Shown here piece by piece: positions 41,960 to 52,533 of a DNA stretch of 64,000 nucleotides. The number at the start of each line of letters is the position of its first letter. Position 1 is the stretch's first letter. The stretch covers positions 1,243,735,523-1,243,799,522 of the forward strand of contig CM066033.1 in NCBI GenBank assembly GCA_033557465.1. The letters are read 5' to 3'. The notes under the pieces are model-generated. The model was not told the origin of the DNA and made no database searches. It saw only the letters and a program-made list of their open reading frames with translations. The position numbers were made by a program, and so were the translations under genes. This DNA is from Ichthyophis bannanicus. Lineage: Eukaryota > Chordata > Amphibia > Gymnophiona > Ichthyophiidae.

Positions 41960-43400
41960 ACACCAACATAGTCATCATAATGCTATTAAATTGGCCCAGA
42001 AAAACTACGATACTGCCTTACTTCAATCTAAATCTAATCGCCAAGAGCTTTTTAATACTTTTTCCTTATTGACTACAGCTCCCATTGCATCTGTTCACCC
42101 ACCAGTAGAAGACTTAGCATCTTATTTTGTTGATAAAATCACCAACATTAGGCAAGAACTCCAGTCCACCATCTCTTCATCCCTATTAATTCAGTGAATC
42201 TACATATGAGTGCAGCCTCTTTTACTTGGGTTTCATTTAATTTACTGACAATCTTTAGTCCAGTTTTCTCAGCCAATATCTTGGGACACAGTGGTGTGTG
42301 TCACCAGAAATTTGGCATAGACAGCAAGCCCATGCTTTCCCTAGCAACCACGTGTGCCTGCAGGCTGGGGGAAGTGCAAAGTAAGGAGCCAAGCACTTGA
42401 AATCCCTATAACATAGTAACATAGTAAATGACGGCAGATAAAGACTCGTAGTATGGACCATCTACTGTAGTTTGCCCAGCAAGGTGGCAAGAGTAGGTGC
42501 ACCTGCTGCTCCGTGCAGGTCACCCCTCCCCATGTCTTTGTTTAGGGGTGAACCCACCGCTCCATGTAGGGCACCCCTGTTTGTTGAGAAATTAGATAGT
42601 TAAGTTTATTTTTATTTTATCCTGTTGCTATAAAGGGATTCACTGTGTCTGTCCCATGCCATTTTGAATTCTGTCACTGTATTTGCCCCCACCACTTCCA
42701 TTGGGAGGGCATTCCAAGCATCCACCACCCTTTCAGTGAAAAAGTATTTCCTGACATTGCCTTTCAATTTACCCCCTTGCAGCTTCATTTCCTAATTCTG
42801 CCCCCTCCTTTCAGTCATTGCTGTTGCCACCAGCCGAGGCATTAATTTTTTAAAACTACAATAACATGATATATAGGCTGGGGGTTTTTTTGTACAACTG
42901 CAGACTGTACCATTAAGTATGTCACACACATGAAAATGGTCTGTCAAGTGTATCACTTTAGTAAAAAGGTGGAGAACCGCTACTTTAGCCTGAATCCTTT
43001 TCCCTTTCCTTTGTTAAAACCTACGATATACTGTTTGAACTCCTCCTAACCATTTTATCTATTATAATCACCAGTCGCTCCACTGGTGTAGTCCCTACTA
43101 TTTGGAAACGAGCCCTTATTTGACCCTTTCTTAAAAATTCCTCCAATTCTAATTTATAACTTCTGTCCAAAATCTCAGAGTAAGAAGTCTTTCTTCAACT
43201 GACTAACTTTATGGAAAAATCAATGTTTCTGCACTCAAAGCAAGCTGGATTTGGAAAATGAAAGAGAGATTACTTTTAATGTCTGTACTAAATAATATTC
43301 AAAGAATTTTAGACCAAGACAAATATGCAATTGTAGTCTGTCTTGATCCGATGGCTGCTTTTGATGTCTTTGTTGACCACTAGCTATTTCTTGCACATTG
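41960..43400 (+). pseudogene. L2-like LINE ORF2 fragment, interrupted by CR1
   Basis: 41991-42195 reads AQKNYDTALLQSKSNRQELF, NTFSLLT and VEDLASYFVDKITNIRQEL, the inter-domain linker just before the RT in L2-type LINEs (pattern LAxxFxxKIxxIR). RT blocks 1-3 appear decayed at about 43020-43390: TSRSTGVVPTIWKRALI, KISE, LHSKQAGFGK and VVCLDPMAAFDVF. Several stops are present. A CR1 3' end on the opposite strand (42405-42795) lies between the linker and the RT, so it inserted later. Confidence 0.75.
42405..42795 (-). pseudogene. CR1-like LINE 3' end inserted in L2
   Basis: The reverse complement of the plus-strand copy at 33060-33445, with the same UTR words ('gtttgttgagaaattagata', 'gcacctactcttgccac') and C-terminal coding (KYFFTERVVDAWNALPMEVV in the minus-strand reading). 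Near 42412-42430 the plus strand reads 'aacatagtaacatagtaaat', the complement of the CR1 tail repeat. Confidence 0.87.
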
Positions 43401-43411
43401 ATCATCAATAA

Positions 43412-44100
43412 GGAGCATGATTATTAAATGGTGCTAAAGTACAGCATTTGCAAGTTATAAATGACATTGTTAAGGGTCCCAATGGGCAGTAAAGGAAGGG
43501 GCTGGGAGTAGGCGATCCGGCGTAAAGGGTGCTAGCAGTTGGTTAGCGGGCAGTAAGTGGACAGTGGGTGGAAAGAGTGCCCAGTGTGCACATTAATGCC
43601 TGTTAAGGCCGGTTGCCTTAATATGGGATAAGGGAGCCTTTCTGCAAGTCACATTTCAGCTGCTGGATGGGAGCAAAGGTAATAGCCAATGGACATGTCA
43701 CATCCATATGTCCCATGCTTGTGAGACAGTGAGTGGGAGGAGAATGTGGGAGGCAGTTGGACTGTAGCAGTAAGGGGTGCACATGTAATCCAAGGCGATG
43801 TCCATGGATGGCAAAGGATTGGGTAGAAGTGGGCTACGGAGTAGCCACCCTGACCACTATATAGGCATAGAAAGAATGCCTGGGCAGCAGTGGTGACCTG
43901 CATGATGCTACACACCTGGCATCCACTCATGTCTCTGAACTGATGTGTCTCTAATATTGCCCATATGGAGCAAGTAAGGATGTGGGAAGATCTGTGCAGG
44001 TGGGCATCCCAGGAGTGTGATGTGCCTGCATATACTGCATATATGTGATGGAGCAAGTGATGTTCATTCACAGTTAGCATAACAGCCTCCAGTCATGTAC
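43412..44100 (-). pseudogene. Possible PIF/Harbinger transposase remnant
   Basis: The end at 43412 reads GGAGCATGATTATTAAA after TAA, a Harbinger-like terminus. The open minus-strand frame 44080-43649 contains VNEHHLLHHIYAVYAGTSHS, WDAHLHRSSHI, then GQGGYSVAHFYPILCHPWTS. This resembles the HARBI1-type order: a VCDxxxxIxxVxAxxPGSxHD block, then xRNSxI, then GDxGYxLxPxLxTPxxxPxTP. Catalytic Asp residues are partly replaced (HD became HSWD, GD became GQ). The similarity is modest and judged by eye. If correct, it is a dead element reading toward the 43412 end. Confidence 0.38.
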
Positions 44101-44350
44101 AACTCATGTGTTATGCATCTACGAGGTCCAGTTAAATGACCCTTTGCAATGTGTTGCAGCAGAGGCAATAAAGTCATGCTGTCAGATGGCTATGATTGCA
44201 ATGTGCATGCTTGCAGAACCAACGTGCATAACACATAAAAAAGAATACTAATAACAATGTGTGCCCACAAGTCAATACTGAGTCCTGGTGTCCCAGCAGC
44301 TCCTGGGTTTTCTTGGCAGTGCGATAAAAAACATATTGGCAGGTTGTACT

Positions 44351-44458
44351 TCAGAGGTAATAGAGGATGAAGTAACTTTTCCAAGGTCACAAGTGGAATT
44401 TGAACCCTGGTCTGCTCTATACTGAAACAGTGCTCTAACCAGTCAGCTACAGTTCCAC
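44351..44458 (-). mobile_element. tRNA-derived SINE head, partial
   Basis: On the minus strand: 'agctgactggttagagcact' (A box-like), then 'ccagggttcaaattcca' (B box-like), then 'gaccttggaaaagttactt'. It is related to the SINEs at 25691 and 62507 but lacks their tail. Confidence 0.65.
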
Positions 44459-45067
44459 ATAGGTCTCTATAGCATGCTCTAGATTACACTAGACTACAGG
44501 TCCCTGCCTGCAATGGCCTAAACCCCAGAAATCATACAACCTGAAAGGGACATTCCAAGAAAGATGCAATCCACACCTATGGCCTGCCTGCAGTGGTACA
44601 CATGCAGTACGGACTGCACTGGACACTCAGTATTACAGCTGCATAACAAACACAGCAGCAGTACTAATCTCCTGTACAAAGGCCAAGCCATATATGAGGG
44701 CAAGATACCTTCCCCTCCACTGTACTGGACCCCCTAAGCCAAACAACAGTCGCACACAGAGGTCTGATGGGCTGCAGTGTTGCATTAATCTCTGAGGCAG
44801 CATATGTGCAGGGCATGTATTCTCTTGTGACCTATTATATACTTTCACATATGACAAACGCAAACCTCATTCATGACTCAGGAGGTCCATCACAGACCAT
44901 CTGCCCACTCCGGGGGGGCCATGTACACTTGTTCCCTCATCATACAAGACATGCAAGTACTGGGCAATGATCAGGATCGCCACTATGGCTGCAACGTGGG
45001 CTATGTGTGCTGGTATTGGTTAGCCCTGTTATTTCCCAGGATGCACCTCACAATCTCACCATCTATG
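44459..45067. other. Unclassified sequence
   Basis: No recognisable feature. Confidence 0.3.
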
Positions 45068-45840
45068 TTGTTGTTGTTAAGGGCTGTCGAGCCGGTGTCG
45101 ATTCATGGCGACCTTCTTGATAGTTGTCCTAAACTGTGCTCAGTCTGCAGTCAGGCGGCTCATTGATGACAGAGTGGCACCCATAGCTGCTGTTAGAATA
45201 TCTACCTCATTGCTGGTCTTCCTCTTTTGCGTTGACCTTCTACCTTGCCAAGCATGATGTCTTTCTCTAATGATCTCTCTCTTCACATAATGTGTCCAAA
45301 GTATGAAAGTCGAAGTCCTGTCATCTGAGTTTCTAAAGAAAACGTAGGTTTGATCTCCTCTAGTACTGATTGGTTTGTTCTTTGGGCAGTCCATGGTATA
45401 CACAGTATTCGCCACCAGCACCATAATTCAAAGGCATCAATTTTCTTCCTTTCTATCTTTTTCACTGTCCAACTTTCACATCCATATGATGTTATTGAAA
45501 ATATCATGGCTTGAATGGGTCAAATCTTTGTATTGTTTAGGTCCTTCATAGCCATTCTGCCAAGAGCAATGTGTCGTCAGATTTCTTGACTGCTTGTTGC
45601 TTCTTTATTGATAGTTGATCCAAGTAGGTTAAAGTTGTCCATAATTTCAATGTCTTCTCCATCAACGATGAACTTATTGATTATGCCAGTTGTCATGATC
45701 TTTGTCATCTTTACCATTAAGGTGCAGGCCCATTTTAAGACTATGTTCCTTGATCTTGAGAAGCAAATGTTTCAGATCATCTTCACTTTCAGCCAGTAAT
45801 GTGGTATCATCAGCATAGCGAAGGTTGTCGAGTCTTCACA
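45068..45840 (-). pseudogene. RTE/BovB-like LINE, RT end and 3' UTR
   Basis: The low-coordinate end is an RTE 3' terminus in reverse ('ttgttgttgttaagggctgt' then 'cgattcatggcgacc'). On the minus strand, from about 45830 downward, the RT active site region reads YADDTTLLAESEDDL. It is followed by LHLN, then INKFIVDGEDIEIMDNFNLL, SITSYGCESWTVKK, DAFELWCWWRIL and TGLRLSYFGHIM. The order and the C-terminal blocks (CESWTxKK, FELWCWRR, LxxFGHIMR) are those of RTE/BovB ORF2. Stops and frame changes are present, so it is inactive. Its 3' end type is also the one borrowed by the SINE tails at 15364 and 41325. Confidence 0.87.
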
Positions 45841-45860
45841 CTTTGGTTGTCTTCTGTGGT

Positions 45861-46445
45861 AAGGAGAGCTGTATAGAAGGGATGGAATGGGAAGAAAGTG
45901 AGACCTGTGCCTTTAAAAGCAGAGATCAACAGAGTTCCCATAGTAACCACAAGCCTCCGAGGCAGACTACAGCTAGTACTAAGCCCCGCCCACTTAATGA
46001 CGTTAGAGCTAGGTTGAGCCCTAACAGCTCTCACGTGTGCAGGGAGAAAGGCGTGGTGCCTAAGAAGCACCAGTTTAAAACTGCTTCAGTGTTTGATAGA
46101 AGAGGGGAAGGTGAGAAGCAAAGCAGGCAGCAGCAGACACAGCAGAACTTGCAGGAAAGCATGCAGCAAGAGAGTCCGGAGCAGCTGGGAGCTGAGCAGC
46201 AGAGAGCCCTGGAATCAAGGCAGAAACGTGTCTCAAGGTACCTCAGAGAAAGGAAGCTGGAGGAGTCAATTCCCAGGTGGGGAAACAGCTCGGGAAGCCA
46301 GTTGAGCCCTGGAGGTAGAGAGAATAAGTTGCCTGAAGTTCCTAGCAAAGCTCTTTCTGAAGAAGTGGTTAGAGAGCTAAGAAAAAGTGCCAGACGCTGT
46401 GGGTGTTTTTGCTGGCATCAAAATATGTACATTAAAAAAAGGTAA
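45861..46445 (+). CDS. Hypothetical ORF, about 195 codons, function unknown
   Basis: The open frame runs from 45825 (first Met inside the RTE remnant) to TAA/TAG near 46445. The unique part begins about 45861. It is hydrophilic and rich in Gln, Glu, Arg and Ser, with a Gln/Glu-rich helix-prone stretch (RQQQTQQNLQESMQQESPEQ) and a basic C-terminus. I do not recognise it. Composition and style resemble the 320-codon ORF at 1984, but no clear shared block is seen. It may be a chance frame in purine-rich DNA or part of an unidentified retroelement. Confidence 0.2.
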   Translation, partial: KESCIEGMEWEESETCAFKSRDQQSSHSNHKPPRQTTASTKPRPLNDVRARLSPNSSHVCREKGVVPKKHQFKTASVFDRRGEGEKQSRQQQTQQNLQESMQQESPEQLGAEQQRALESRQKRVSRYLRERKLEESIPRWGNSSGSQLSPGGRENKLPEVPSKALSEEVVRELRKSARRCGCFCWHQNMYIKKR

Positions 46446-46462
46446 TGTGTCGGACAACCCTA

Positions 46463-46545
46463 TCAAATAACCTCACTGTGGGTTTGAACCCATAACCTCT
46501 GGCTTCACCAGCAGTGAAGTAACCATTGGGCTACAGCTCCATAGC
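46463..46545 (-). mobile_element. tRNA-derived SINE head, partial
   Basis: On the minus strand 'agctgtagcccaatggttac' is followed by 'ttatgggttcaaacccac', like a tRNA A box and B box separated by about 35 nt. It is not a tRNA gene: no acceptor stem pairs. Confidence 0.55.
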
Positions 46546-46697
46546 TACTGGCAAGACCCAGGCTGGCTGCAGAGAGCCTGCACATCACCACACAGACAGT
46601 CTGTTGTGGTCTCCAGGATAGGGTTAGCACACCCATACCCATGATGCACTGCACATGCAAATCAGCTGTCCACAGATAAACACAAGATGGGGAATGC

Positions 46698-46783
46698 ACC
46701 CCCACAGCACCTCGGCCTGGTAGGGGGAAGTGACCATGTGCACCCCCACAGCACCTCGGCCTGGTAGGGGGTACTGACCGTGT
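46698..46783. repeat. 43-bp tandem duplication
   Basis: 'cacccccacagcacctcggc' followed by 'ctggtaggggg' occurs twice in a row (46698 and about 46741), followed in each by 'actgaccgtgtg' or 'agtgaccatgtg'. Confidence 0.9.
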
Positions 46784-48055
46784 GTTTAACTGGCACAGAG
46801 TAGCTACACACTGTCACATTGTGCGGGTACTGTGCTCACCCTGAGTGTGCGGTGAGGCGCCCAGCACCAGGTCCACAGCACCTTCCATGGCTGAATAAGG
46901 CCATGCTGGAGATCCAAAGCAGTGTTAAACTGTGAGATAGGTAGTTTCTGCAGAAACACCTTGGATATCTCTGTCTGTCTCAGCCTGGTGTAGTCCTTAT
47001 GGACCCCCAGGTGGGCTATGTACCATCTCACACACACACACACCCACACCCCTCCTCCAGGGCTGAGGTGGCAGCAGAGGGAACCATCAACCCCAGTCCT
47101 GCTGAGGAAGACACCCCACAGGGCAGTCAATGCAGCTCTATACACATCCATAACACAATAGCAGACAGACATTAGGCCTGGATTATGGTAAGCTGCACCC
47201 CACCACTATCTGATATTCTCCTGCAGCAAGCCACTCCATCAAGACACATACCAGCTGCAAGCAGTGTGCTAGTTAGTCCATGGTGCATGGTCCCAATGGA
47301 GATGCATGCACCCAGAACTGGGATGTCAGCATACACAGCAAGCAGATAAATCAGTGACTGGGCCCCAAAAGGAAACCCATATCTATCACATGAGAGAAAT
47401 ACTATATAGCACTATGGGGGTGCCTAGCCATGCTGTGGTCACTGCACAGTCAGGGTGAGAGTGATCTCTCAGCAGGACATACTGAGGTCACCCTGTCTGT
47501 GTAGGTGGTGGCCGGGCACTAAAATGTCCCAGTCAGTGCCCTATGCCCTGTGCAGCTGCACCCTGGCCAGGCCACCCTGTCCAGCCTATACCCATGGTAC
47601 CTTGCTCCTCATTATGCACATTGGCAGCCTAATACTGGCAACATTGCTGGCAGTGTGGGCTGTGGATGGTGTTTGCAGCCACCACACACTGGATAGACAG
47701 ACAGCCACCCCCACACCTATGCCAGCATTGTGCTACTATGGAGGAGTTCAGCAGCCATACCCACCACACCAGTCCTGGGCACAGTACAGGCATGGATATG
47801 GTATGCAATACTGTTGGGGGTCACTCCCCAGGGTGGTAAACACTGTCAGAGACCAGACCTGCAGCACACACCGCAGACATCAGAATGATTGTTATGGTGG
47901 AGCTCAATGAGCCAAATGTGCTTAATTTAGGAATTGATATCTGCCAGTTATCATGGGAAACGTTTGATAGCTGTGTACCATATACCCAGGTGTAGGGTGG
48001 CATTGCTGAGGTATGCAACTGCTAGTATTGGGAGATACAGGCAGGGCCCAATGTC
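46784..48055. other. Unclassified sequence
   Basis: A (CA)n stretch near 47031-47042 and a 151-codon plus-strand frame (47455-47910) without recognisable motifs. I do not call it a gene. Confidence 0.35.
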
Positions 48056-48069
48056 CTGCCTCTCCAGGA
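48056..48069. repeat. Left target duplication of the PLE pair
   Basis: 'ctgcctctccagga', identical to 53136-53149. Confidence 0.82.
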
Positions 48070-48336
48070 ATCACTCAAAAAAATCCCGCTACCAGAGATG
48101 CATGAAAGTACCCTACCAAAAATCCCCTAAATAATCCCCCCCGTGAACCAAAAATATATCTTTTTGTCGGACTGCAATGAGGGAGGTTCAGATAGACTTC
48201 AAAACCACACCCATTAATTGGGGTCCATTTTAATCACAAACACAGTTCTTTAGTGAATATTGTAAAAAACCTATCTTGAAATGTTGGGAGAAGAAGCGCA
48301 AATCGTTGTGTAAAACGTCCCAGATTCATAGAACAC

Positions 48337-48374
48337 GACGTGCACGTTTCGGGACAAGCAGTCCCTGTATCAAG
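48337..48374 (-). ncRNA. Hammerhead-like motif in PLE copy 1
   Basis: Minus-strand order: CTTGATACA, stem GGGAC/GTCCC with a 5-nt loop, GAAAC, then a self-complementary GTGCAC and GTC. It is identical to the motif of copy 2 at 52869-52906. Confidence 0.5.
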
Positions 48375-48709
48375 TGCTCTCACGCAAGTCAAATCAATTT
48401 GATTCTTCTCTTATCATATACAAAGTAGTAGCATTACTCTTCGTTGTTTAAAAAACGCCGGTTCTTACCGGTAAGCCAATCACTGCAGGAGATCAATCTT
48501 TTCACAATTGGTCGGCGAATCCGTCAATCTTCAAGGGAACCAAACATGGATAAGGGCAGCTCATCATCTGCTCCTTAGCCAATTGGATGAAAGCCATCTG
48601 ATGGATACAAAGACACCACATAATGCCCAATGTTGCGGCTACCAAAGAACAGCCCAAGAGAAAGGGAATTCCCACCACAGCAGGGAATCCCTCAATCATT
48701 GGGCTTTTA

Positions 48710-50308
48710 TCAAAGAACACTCAACCACTCTATTTCTTGATTTAGGCCTCCTGGTTGTACACTTGCCAGATCGTAGATACAACGCTGTTCACAGCGTTGC
48801 AATCGAGCTGTCCTATCGCCCCCTCTAGGATCCTCCGGGATATAATCGATAACAGTCCAACGGAGTTTATCAAATGTGTGCCCCTGCTCGACGCAATGGT
48901 CCACTATAGGGGCAGATAAAACTTTTTGTTGTAAACGGGACGCATGTTCACAAATTCTAGTTCTGATAGGTCTTATCGTGCGGCCCACATAAAGAAGAGG
49001 GCATTTGCATTGAATCAAATAGACTACAAAGGGCGAAGAGCAAGTCGTAAACCAGCGTCGCTGGTAAATGTGACCAGTCCGGGGATGATCCCACGAGATT
49101 CCAGACATTGTGTTGAAGCAAAATTTACACTTGTGGCATGGAAAATGGCCTTTAGTTGTACCCGGACCGGGTGGCTCATCAAGTGTGGTGGTGGGGTGTA
49201 CCAAGATGTCACGAAAACATGAAGCTTTACTAAATGCCGGCATAAATGGATGGGCCAAACTAGGGTGTACAGACAAAATAGACCAGTGTTTGCGGAGAAT
49301 CCCCACCACTGTATTGCTGCGAACCATGTAAGGAAAGACACCCACAATCTTCTTGTCAAAATTAATCATCTGAGTGTTATGGGGTTGCATAAGCCAGTCA
49401 CGATGTGTATAACGTGCGCGTTTGTATGCTTGTTCAATCACTGAAGGAGGGTATCCCCTTGAAAACAATCTTCGTTTTAACTCCTGGGCATGATGCTGAA
49501 AATCCCCTGTGGAGGAGCATAGCCTGCGCAAACGTAAAAACTGGCCGTATGGTAATCCCCTTTTAAGCGAAGCTGGATGAAAACTGTTGTAATTCAGTAA
49601 ACTATTCTTTTGAACTGGCTTGCGAAACAAAGTGGTTTGTAAGGAAATGTCAACACGAAAGATAAGCATGTCCAGAAATTCTATCTGCTGTGAATCGTTA
49701 TGTGCCGTAAATTGGATATTAGGTTTAAGGCCATTTAGCCATGTGATAAACGCTGACAACTCATCCAGACCGGCCGTCCATACAAAAAAGATATCGTCTA
49801 AAAACCTCTTCCATATGAGAACGTGAGTAAAAAAAGTAGAAGTGAAAATCAAACGTTCTTCCATTTGAGCCAGATATAGAGTGGCAATGGAGGGAGCCAC
49901 CGTAGCACCCATGGCGATGCCGAAAATCTGCTGGAAAAATGTCCCCTCAAAAATAAAATAATTCCGGGTCAAGACAAGTGTAATTAAATCCAGCAGAAAC
50001 TGTTTCGGCAACCTTGGTGGGGCCGTTGTGAACAAAGTATGGAGTAAATCTAGGGCTTCCCCTTGATGGATGTTGGTATAAAGTGCCGCTACGTCGAGAG
50101 TCACCAGAAAAATACTAGATTCAGGTAAGACTATGTTAGATAGCTGGATCATGAAATGAGTAGAGTCTCGAATGTATGAACGGACCAACGAAGCTTCCTC
50201 CTTCAAAAAGATGTCACAAAATTTAGATAAAGGCTCGAGGATAGATCCTCTACAAGACACAATAGGTCTCCCCGGAGGTGAGACCAATGATTTGTGAATC
50301 TTCGGCAC
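48710..50308 (-). CDS. Penelope-like RT/GIY-YIG endonuclease, 5'-truncated but open
   Basis: A 532-codon uninterrupted frame lacking about 165 N-terminal codons present in copy 2. It starts at MPKIHKSL. Blocks: PPGRPIVSCRGSILEPLSKF, TLDVAALYTNIHQGEALDLL, GIAMGATVAPSIATLYLAQM, then the RT active site WKRFLDDIFFVW, NIQFTAHNDSQQIEFLDMLI, and LFRKPVQKNSLLNYNSFHPA. A linker carries CHKCKFC. The C-terminal endonuclease has VVYLIQCKCPLLYVGRT and RTRICEH, the GIY-YIG form used by Penelope/Neptune elements. PLE RT is related to telomerase RT and primes at nicked or exposed ends. The truncation makes independent activity unlikely, although no stop is present. Confidence 0.92.
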   Translation of the reverse strand: MPKIHKSLVSPPGRPIVSCRGSILEPLSKFCDIFLKEEASLVRSYIRDSTHFMIQLSNIVLPESSIFLVTLDVAALYTNIHQGEALDLLHTLFTTAPPRLPKQFLLDLITLVLTRNYFIFEGTFFQQIFGIAMGATVAPSIATLYLAQMEERLIFTSTFFTHVLIWKRFLDDIFFVWTAGLDELSAFITWLNGLKPNIQFTAHNDSQQIEFLDMLIFRVDISLQTTLFRKPVQKNSLLNYNSFHPASLKRGLPYGQFLRLRRLCSSTGDFQHHAQELKRRLFSRGYPPSVIEQAYKRARYTHRDWLMQPHNTQMINFDKKIVGVFPYMVRSNTVVGILRKHWSILSVHPSLAHPFMPAFSKASCFRDILVHPTTTLDEPPGPGTTKGHFPCHKCKFCFNTMSGISWDHPRTGHIYQRRWFTTCSSPFVVYLIQCKCPLLYVGRTIRPIRTRICEHASRLQQKVLSAPIVDHCVEQGHTFDKLRWTVIDYIPEDPRGGDRTARLQRCEQRCIYDLASVQPGGLNQEIEWLSVL

Positions 50309-50353
50309 TGTGTATATGGTGGGAATTCTAGGGTGAGAAAGTTTGAGGAAAAT

Positions 50354-50427
50354 TTGGGTCAGTACAAGAAAGGTTGTTAAATTTGGGTCTTTCTTTTGCC
50401 CCCACAGCTTATTATGATGGGTTTTAG
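50354..50427 (+). other. 5' leader of PLE copy 2
   Basis: Contains a pyrimidine-rich stretch ending 'ttgcccccacag' (about 50396-50407), which looks like a splice acceptor. An in-frame TAG (50425-50427) directly precedes the ATG at 50428. Whether splicing occurs is unknown. Confidence 0.3.
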
Positions 50428-52533
50428 ATGAGGGTTCATTTATACAAATGTTTTCGCAAATTACAGGTTATTCAATTTTTTTGTTCTCGTCCAGAAGCAC
50501 CAGACACTTCAGTAGTCTCACTTCCATCTCGATGGACACTGCGTGGCCCCCTTGACCCCATTATAGCTACTTTTCAAGCTCTGGTTCTACGCGATCTATC
50601 TTCATTGGAAACCGAGAAACCAAGATGGGTTTCTAATGTGACTAAGGATTATCGCATTTGCCTTCGACGACTGGCCTCTGATACTTCGGTTACTATTCGG
50701 AATGCTGACAAAGGCAGCGCTATTGTATTACAGGCGACAGAAGAGTATTTGAAAGGACTTCGGGCTCAATTATCGGATTCTACGGTTTATCAAAGGCTGA
50801 TCAGTGATCCCACTCCTACATTACAACTAACCATCTCGGCTTTGATCTCTATGGGATTAGATCAGGGCTGGCTAACAAAGAGAGAGAGTATTTTCCTCAA
50901 AGTTTCTCACCCTAGAATTCCCACCATATACACAGTGCCGAAGATTCACAAATCATTGGTCTCACTTCCGGGGAGACCTATTGTGTCTTGTAGAGGATCT
51001 ATCCTCGAGCCTTTATCTAAATTTTGTGACATCTTTTTGAAGGAGGAAGCTTCGTTGGTCCGTTCATACATTTGAGACTCTACTCATTTCATGATCCAGC
51101 TATCTAACATAGTCTTACCTGAATCTAGTATTTTTCTGGTGACTCTCGACGTAGCGGCACTTTATACCAACATCCATCAAGGAGAAGCCCTAGATTTACT
51201 CCATACTTTGTTCACCATGGCCCCACCAAGGTTGCCGAAACAGTTTCTGCTGGATTTAATTACACTTGTCTTGACCTGGAATTATTTTATTTTTGAGGGG
51301 ACATTTTTCCAGCAGATTTTCGGCATCGCCATGGGTGCTACGGTGGCTCCCTCCATTGCCACTCTATATCTGGCTCAAATGGAAGAATGTTTGATTTTCA
51401 CTTCTACTTTTTTTACTCACGTTCTCATATGGAAGAGGTTTTTAGACGATATCTTTTTTGTATGGACGGCCGGTCTGGATGAGTTGTCAGCGTTTATCAC
51501 ATGGCTAAATGGCCTTAAACCTAATATCCAATTTACGGCACATAACGATTCACAGCAGATAGAATTTCTGGACATGCTTATCTTTCGCGTTGACACTTCC
51601 TTACAAACCACTTTGTTTCGCAAGCCAGTTCAAAAGAATAGTTTACTGAATTACAACAGTTTTCATCCAGCTTCGCTTAAAAGGGGATTACCATACGGCC
51701 AGTTTTTACGTTTGCGCAGGCTATGCTCCTCCACAGGGGATTTTCAGCATCATGCCCAGGAGTTAAAATGAAGATTGTTTTCAAGGGGATACCCTCCTTC
51801 AGTGATTGAGCAAGCATACAAACGCGCACGTTATACACATCGTGACTGGCTTATGCAACCCCCTAACACTCAGAAGATTAATTCTGACAAGAAGATTGTG
51901 GGTGTCTTTCCTTACATGGTTCGCAGCAATACAGTGGTGGGGATTCTCCGCAAACACTGGTCTATTTTGACTGTACACCCTAGTTTGGCCCATCCATTTA
52001 TGCCGGCATTTAGTAAAGCTTCATGTTTTCGTGACATCTTGGTACACCCCACCACCACAATTGATAAGCCACCCAGTCCGGGTACAACTAAAGGCCATTT
52101 TCCATGCCACAAGTGTAAATTTTGCTTCAACACAATGTCTGGAATCTTGTGGGATCATCCCCGGACTGGACACATTTACCAGCGACGCTGGTTTACGACT
52201 TGCTCTTCGCCCTTTGTAGTCTATTTGATTCAATGCGAATGCCCTCTTCTTTATGTGGGCCGCACGATAAGACCTATCAGAACTAGAATTTGTGAACATG
52301 CGTCCCGTTTACAACAAAAAGTTTTATCTGCCCCTATAGTGGACCATTGCGTCGAGCAGGGGCACACATTTGATAAACTCCGTTGGACTGTTATCGATTA
52401 TATCCCGGAGGATCCTAGAGGGGGCGATAGGACAGCTCGATTGCAATGCTGTGAACAGCATTGGATCTACGATCTGGCAAGTGTACAACCAGGAGGCCTA
52501 AATCGAGAAATAGAGTGGTTGAGTGTTCTTTGA
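50428..52533 (+). pseudogene. Penelope-like RT/GIY-YIG endonuclease, two stop codons
   Basis: One reading frame from ATG 50428 to TGA 52531-52533, about 700 codons, broken only by TGA at 51073-51075 and TGA at 51769-51771. At both places copy 1 has an Arg CGA codon (RSYIRDS, ELKRRLF), so both stops are C-to-T changes at CpG. The N-terminal part absent from copy 1 contains VTIRNADKGSAIVLQATEEY, DSTVYQRLISDPTPTLQL and TIYTVPKIHKS, the usual start of PLE RT. Downstream blocks match copy 1: WKRFLDDIFFVW, CHKCKFC, VVYLIQCECPLLYVGRT. It is the most complete PLE coding sequence here but cannot make full-length protein without readthrough. Confidence 0.92.

Noticed and set aside
46463..46545. tRNA gene
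   Set aside because: Boxes are present, but flanking stems do not pair. SINE-derived.
47455..47910. 151-codon plus-strand ORF
   Set aside because: No recognisable motif, Cys/His/Pro-rich composition without spacing of a zinc finger. Probably chance.
49024..49359. Antisense ORFs in the PLE copies
   Set aside because: They mirror the RT/endonuclease coding strand and recur in both copies for that reason.
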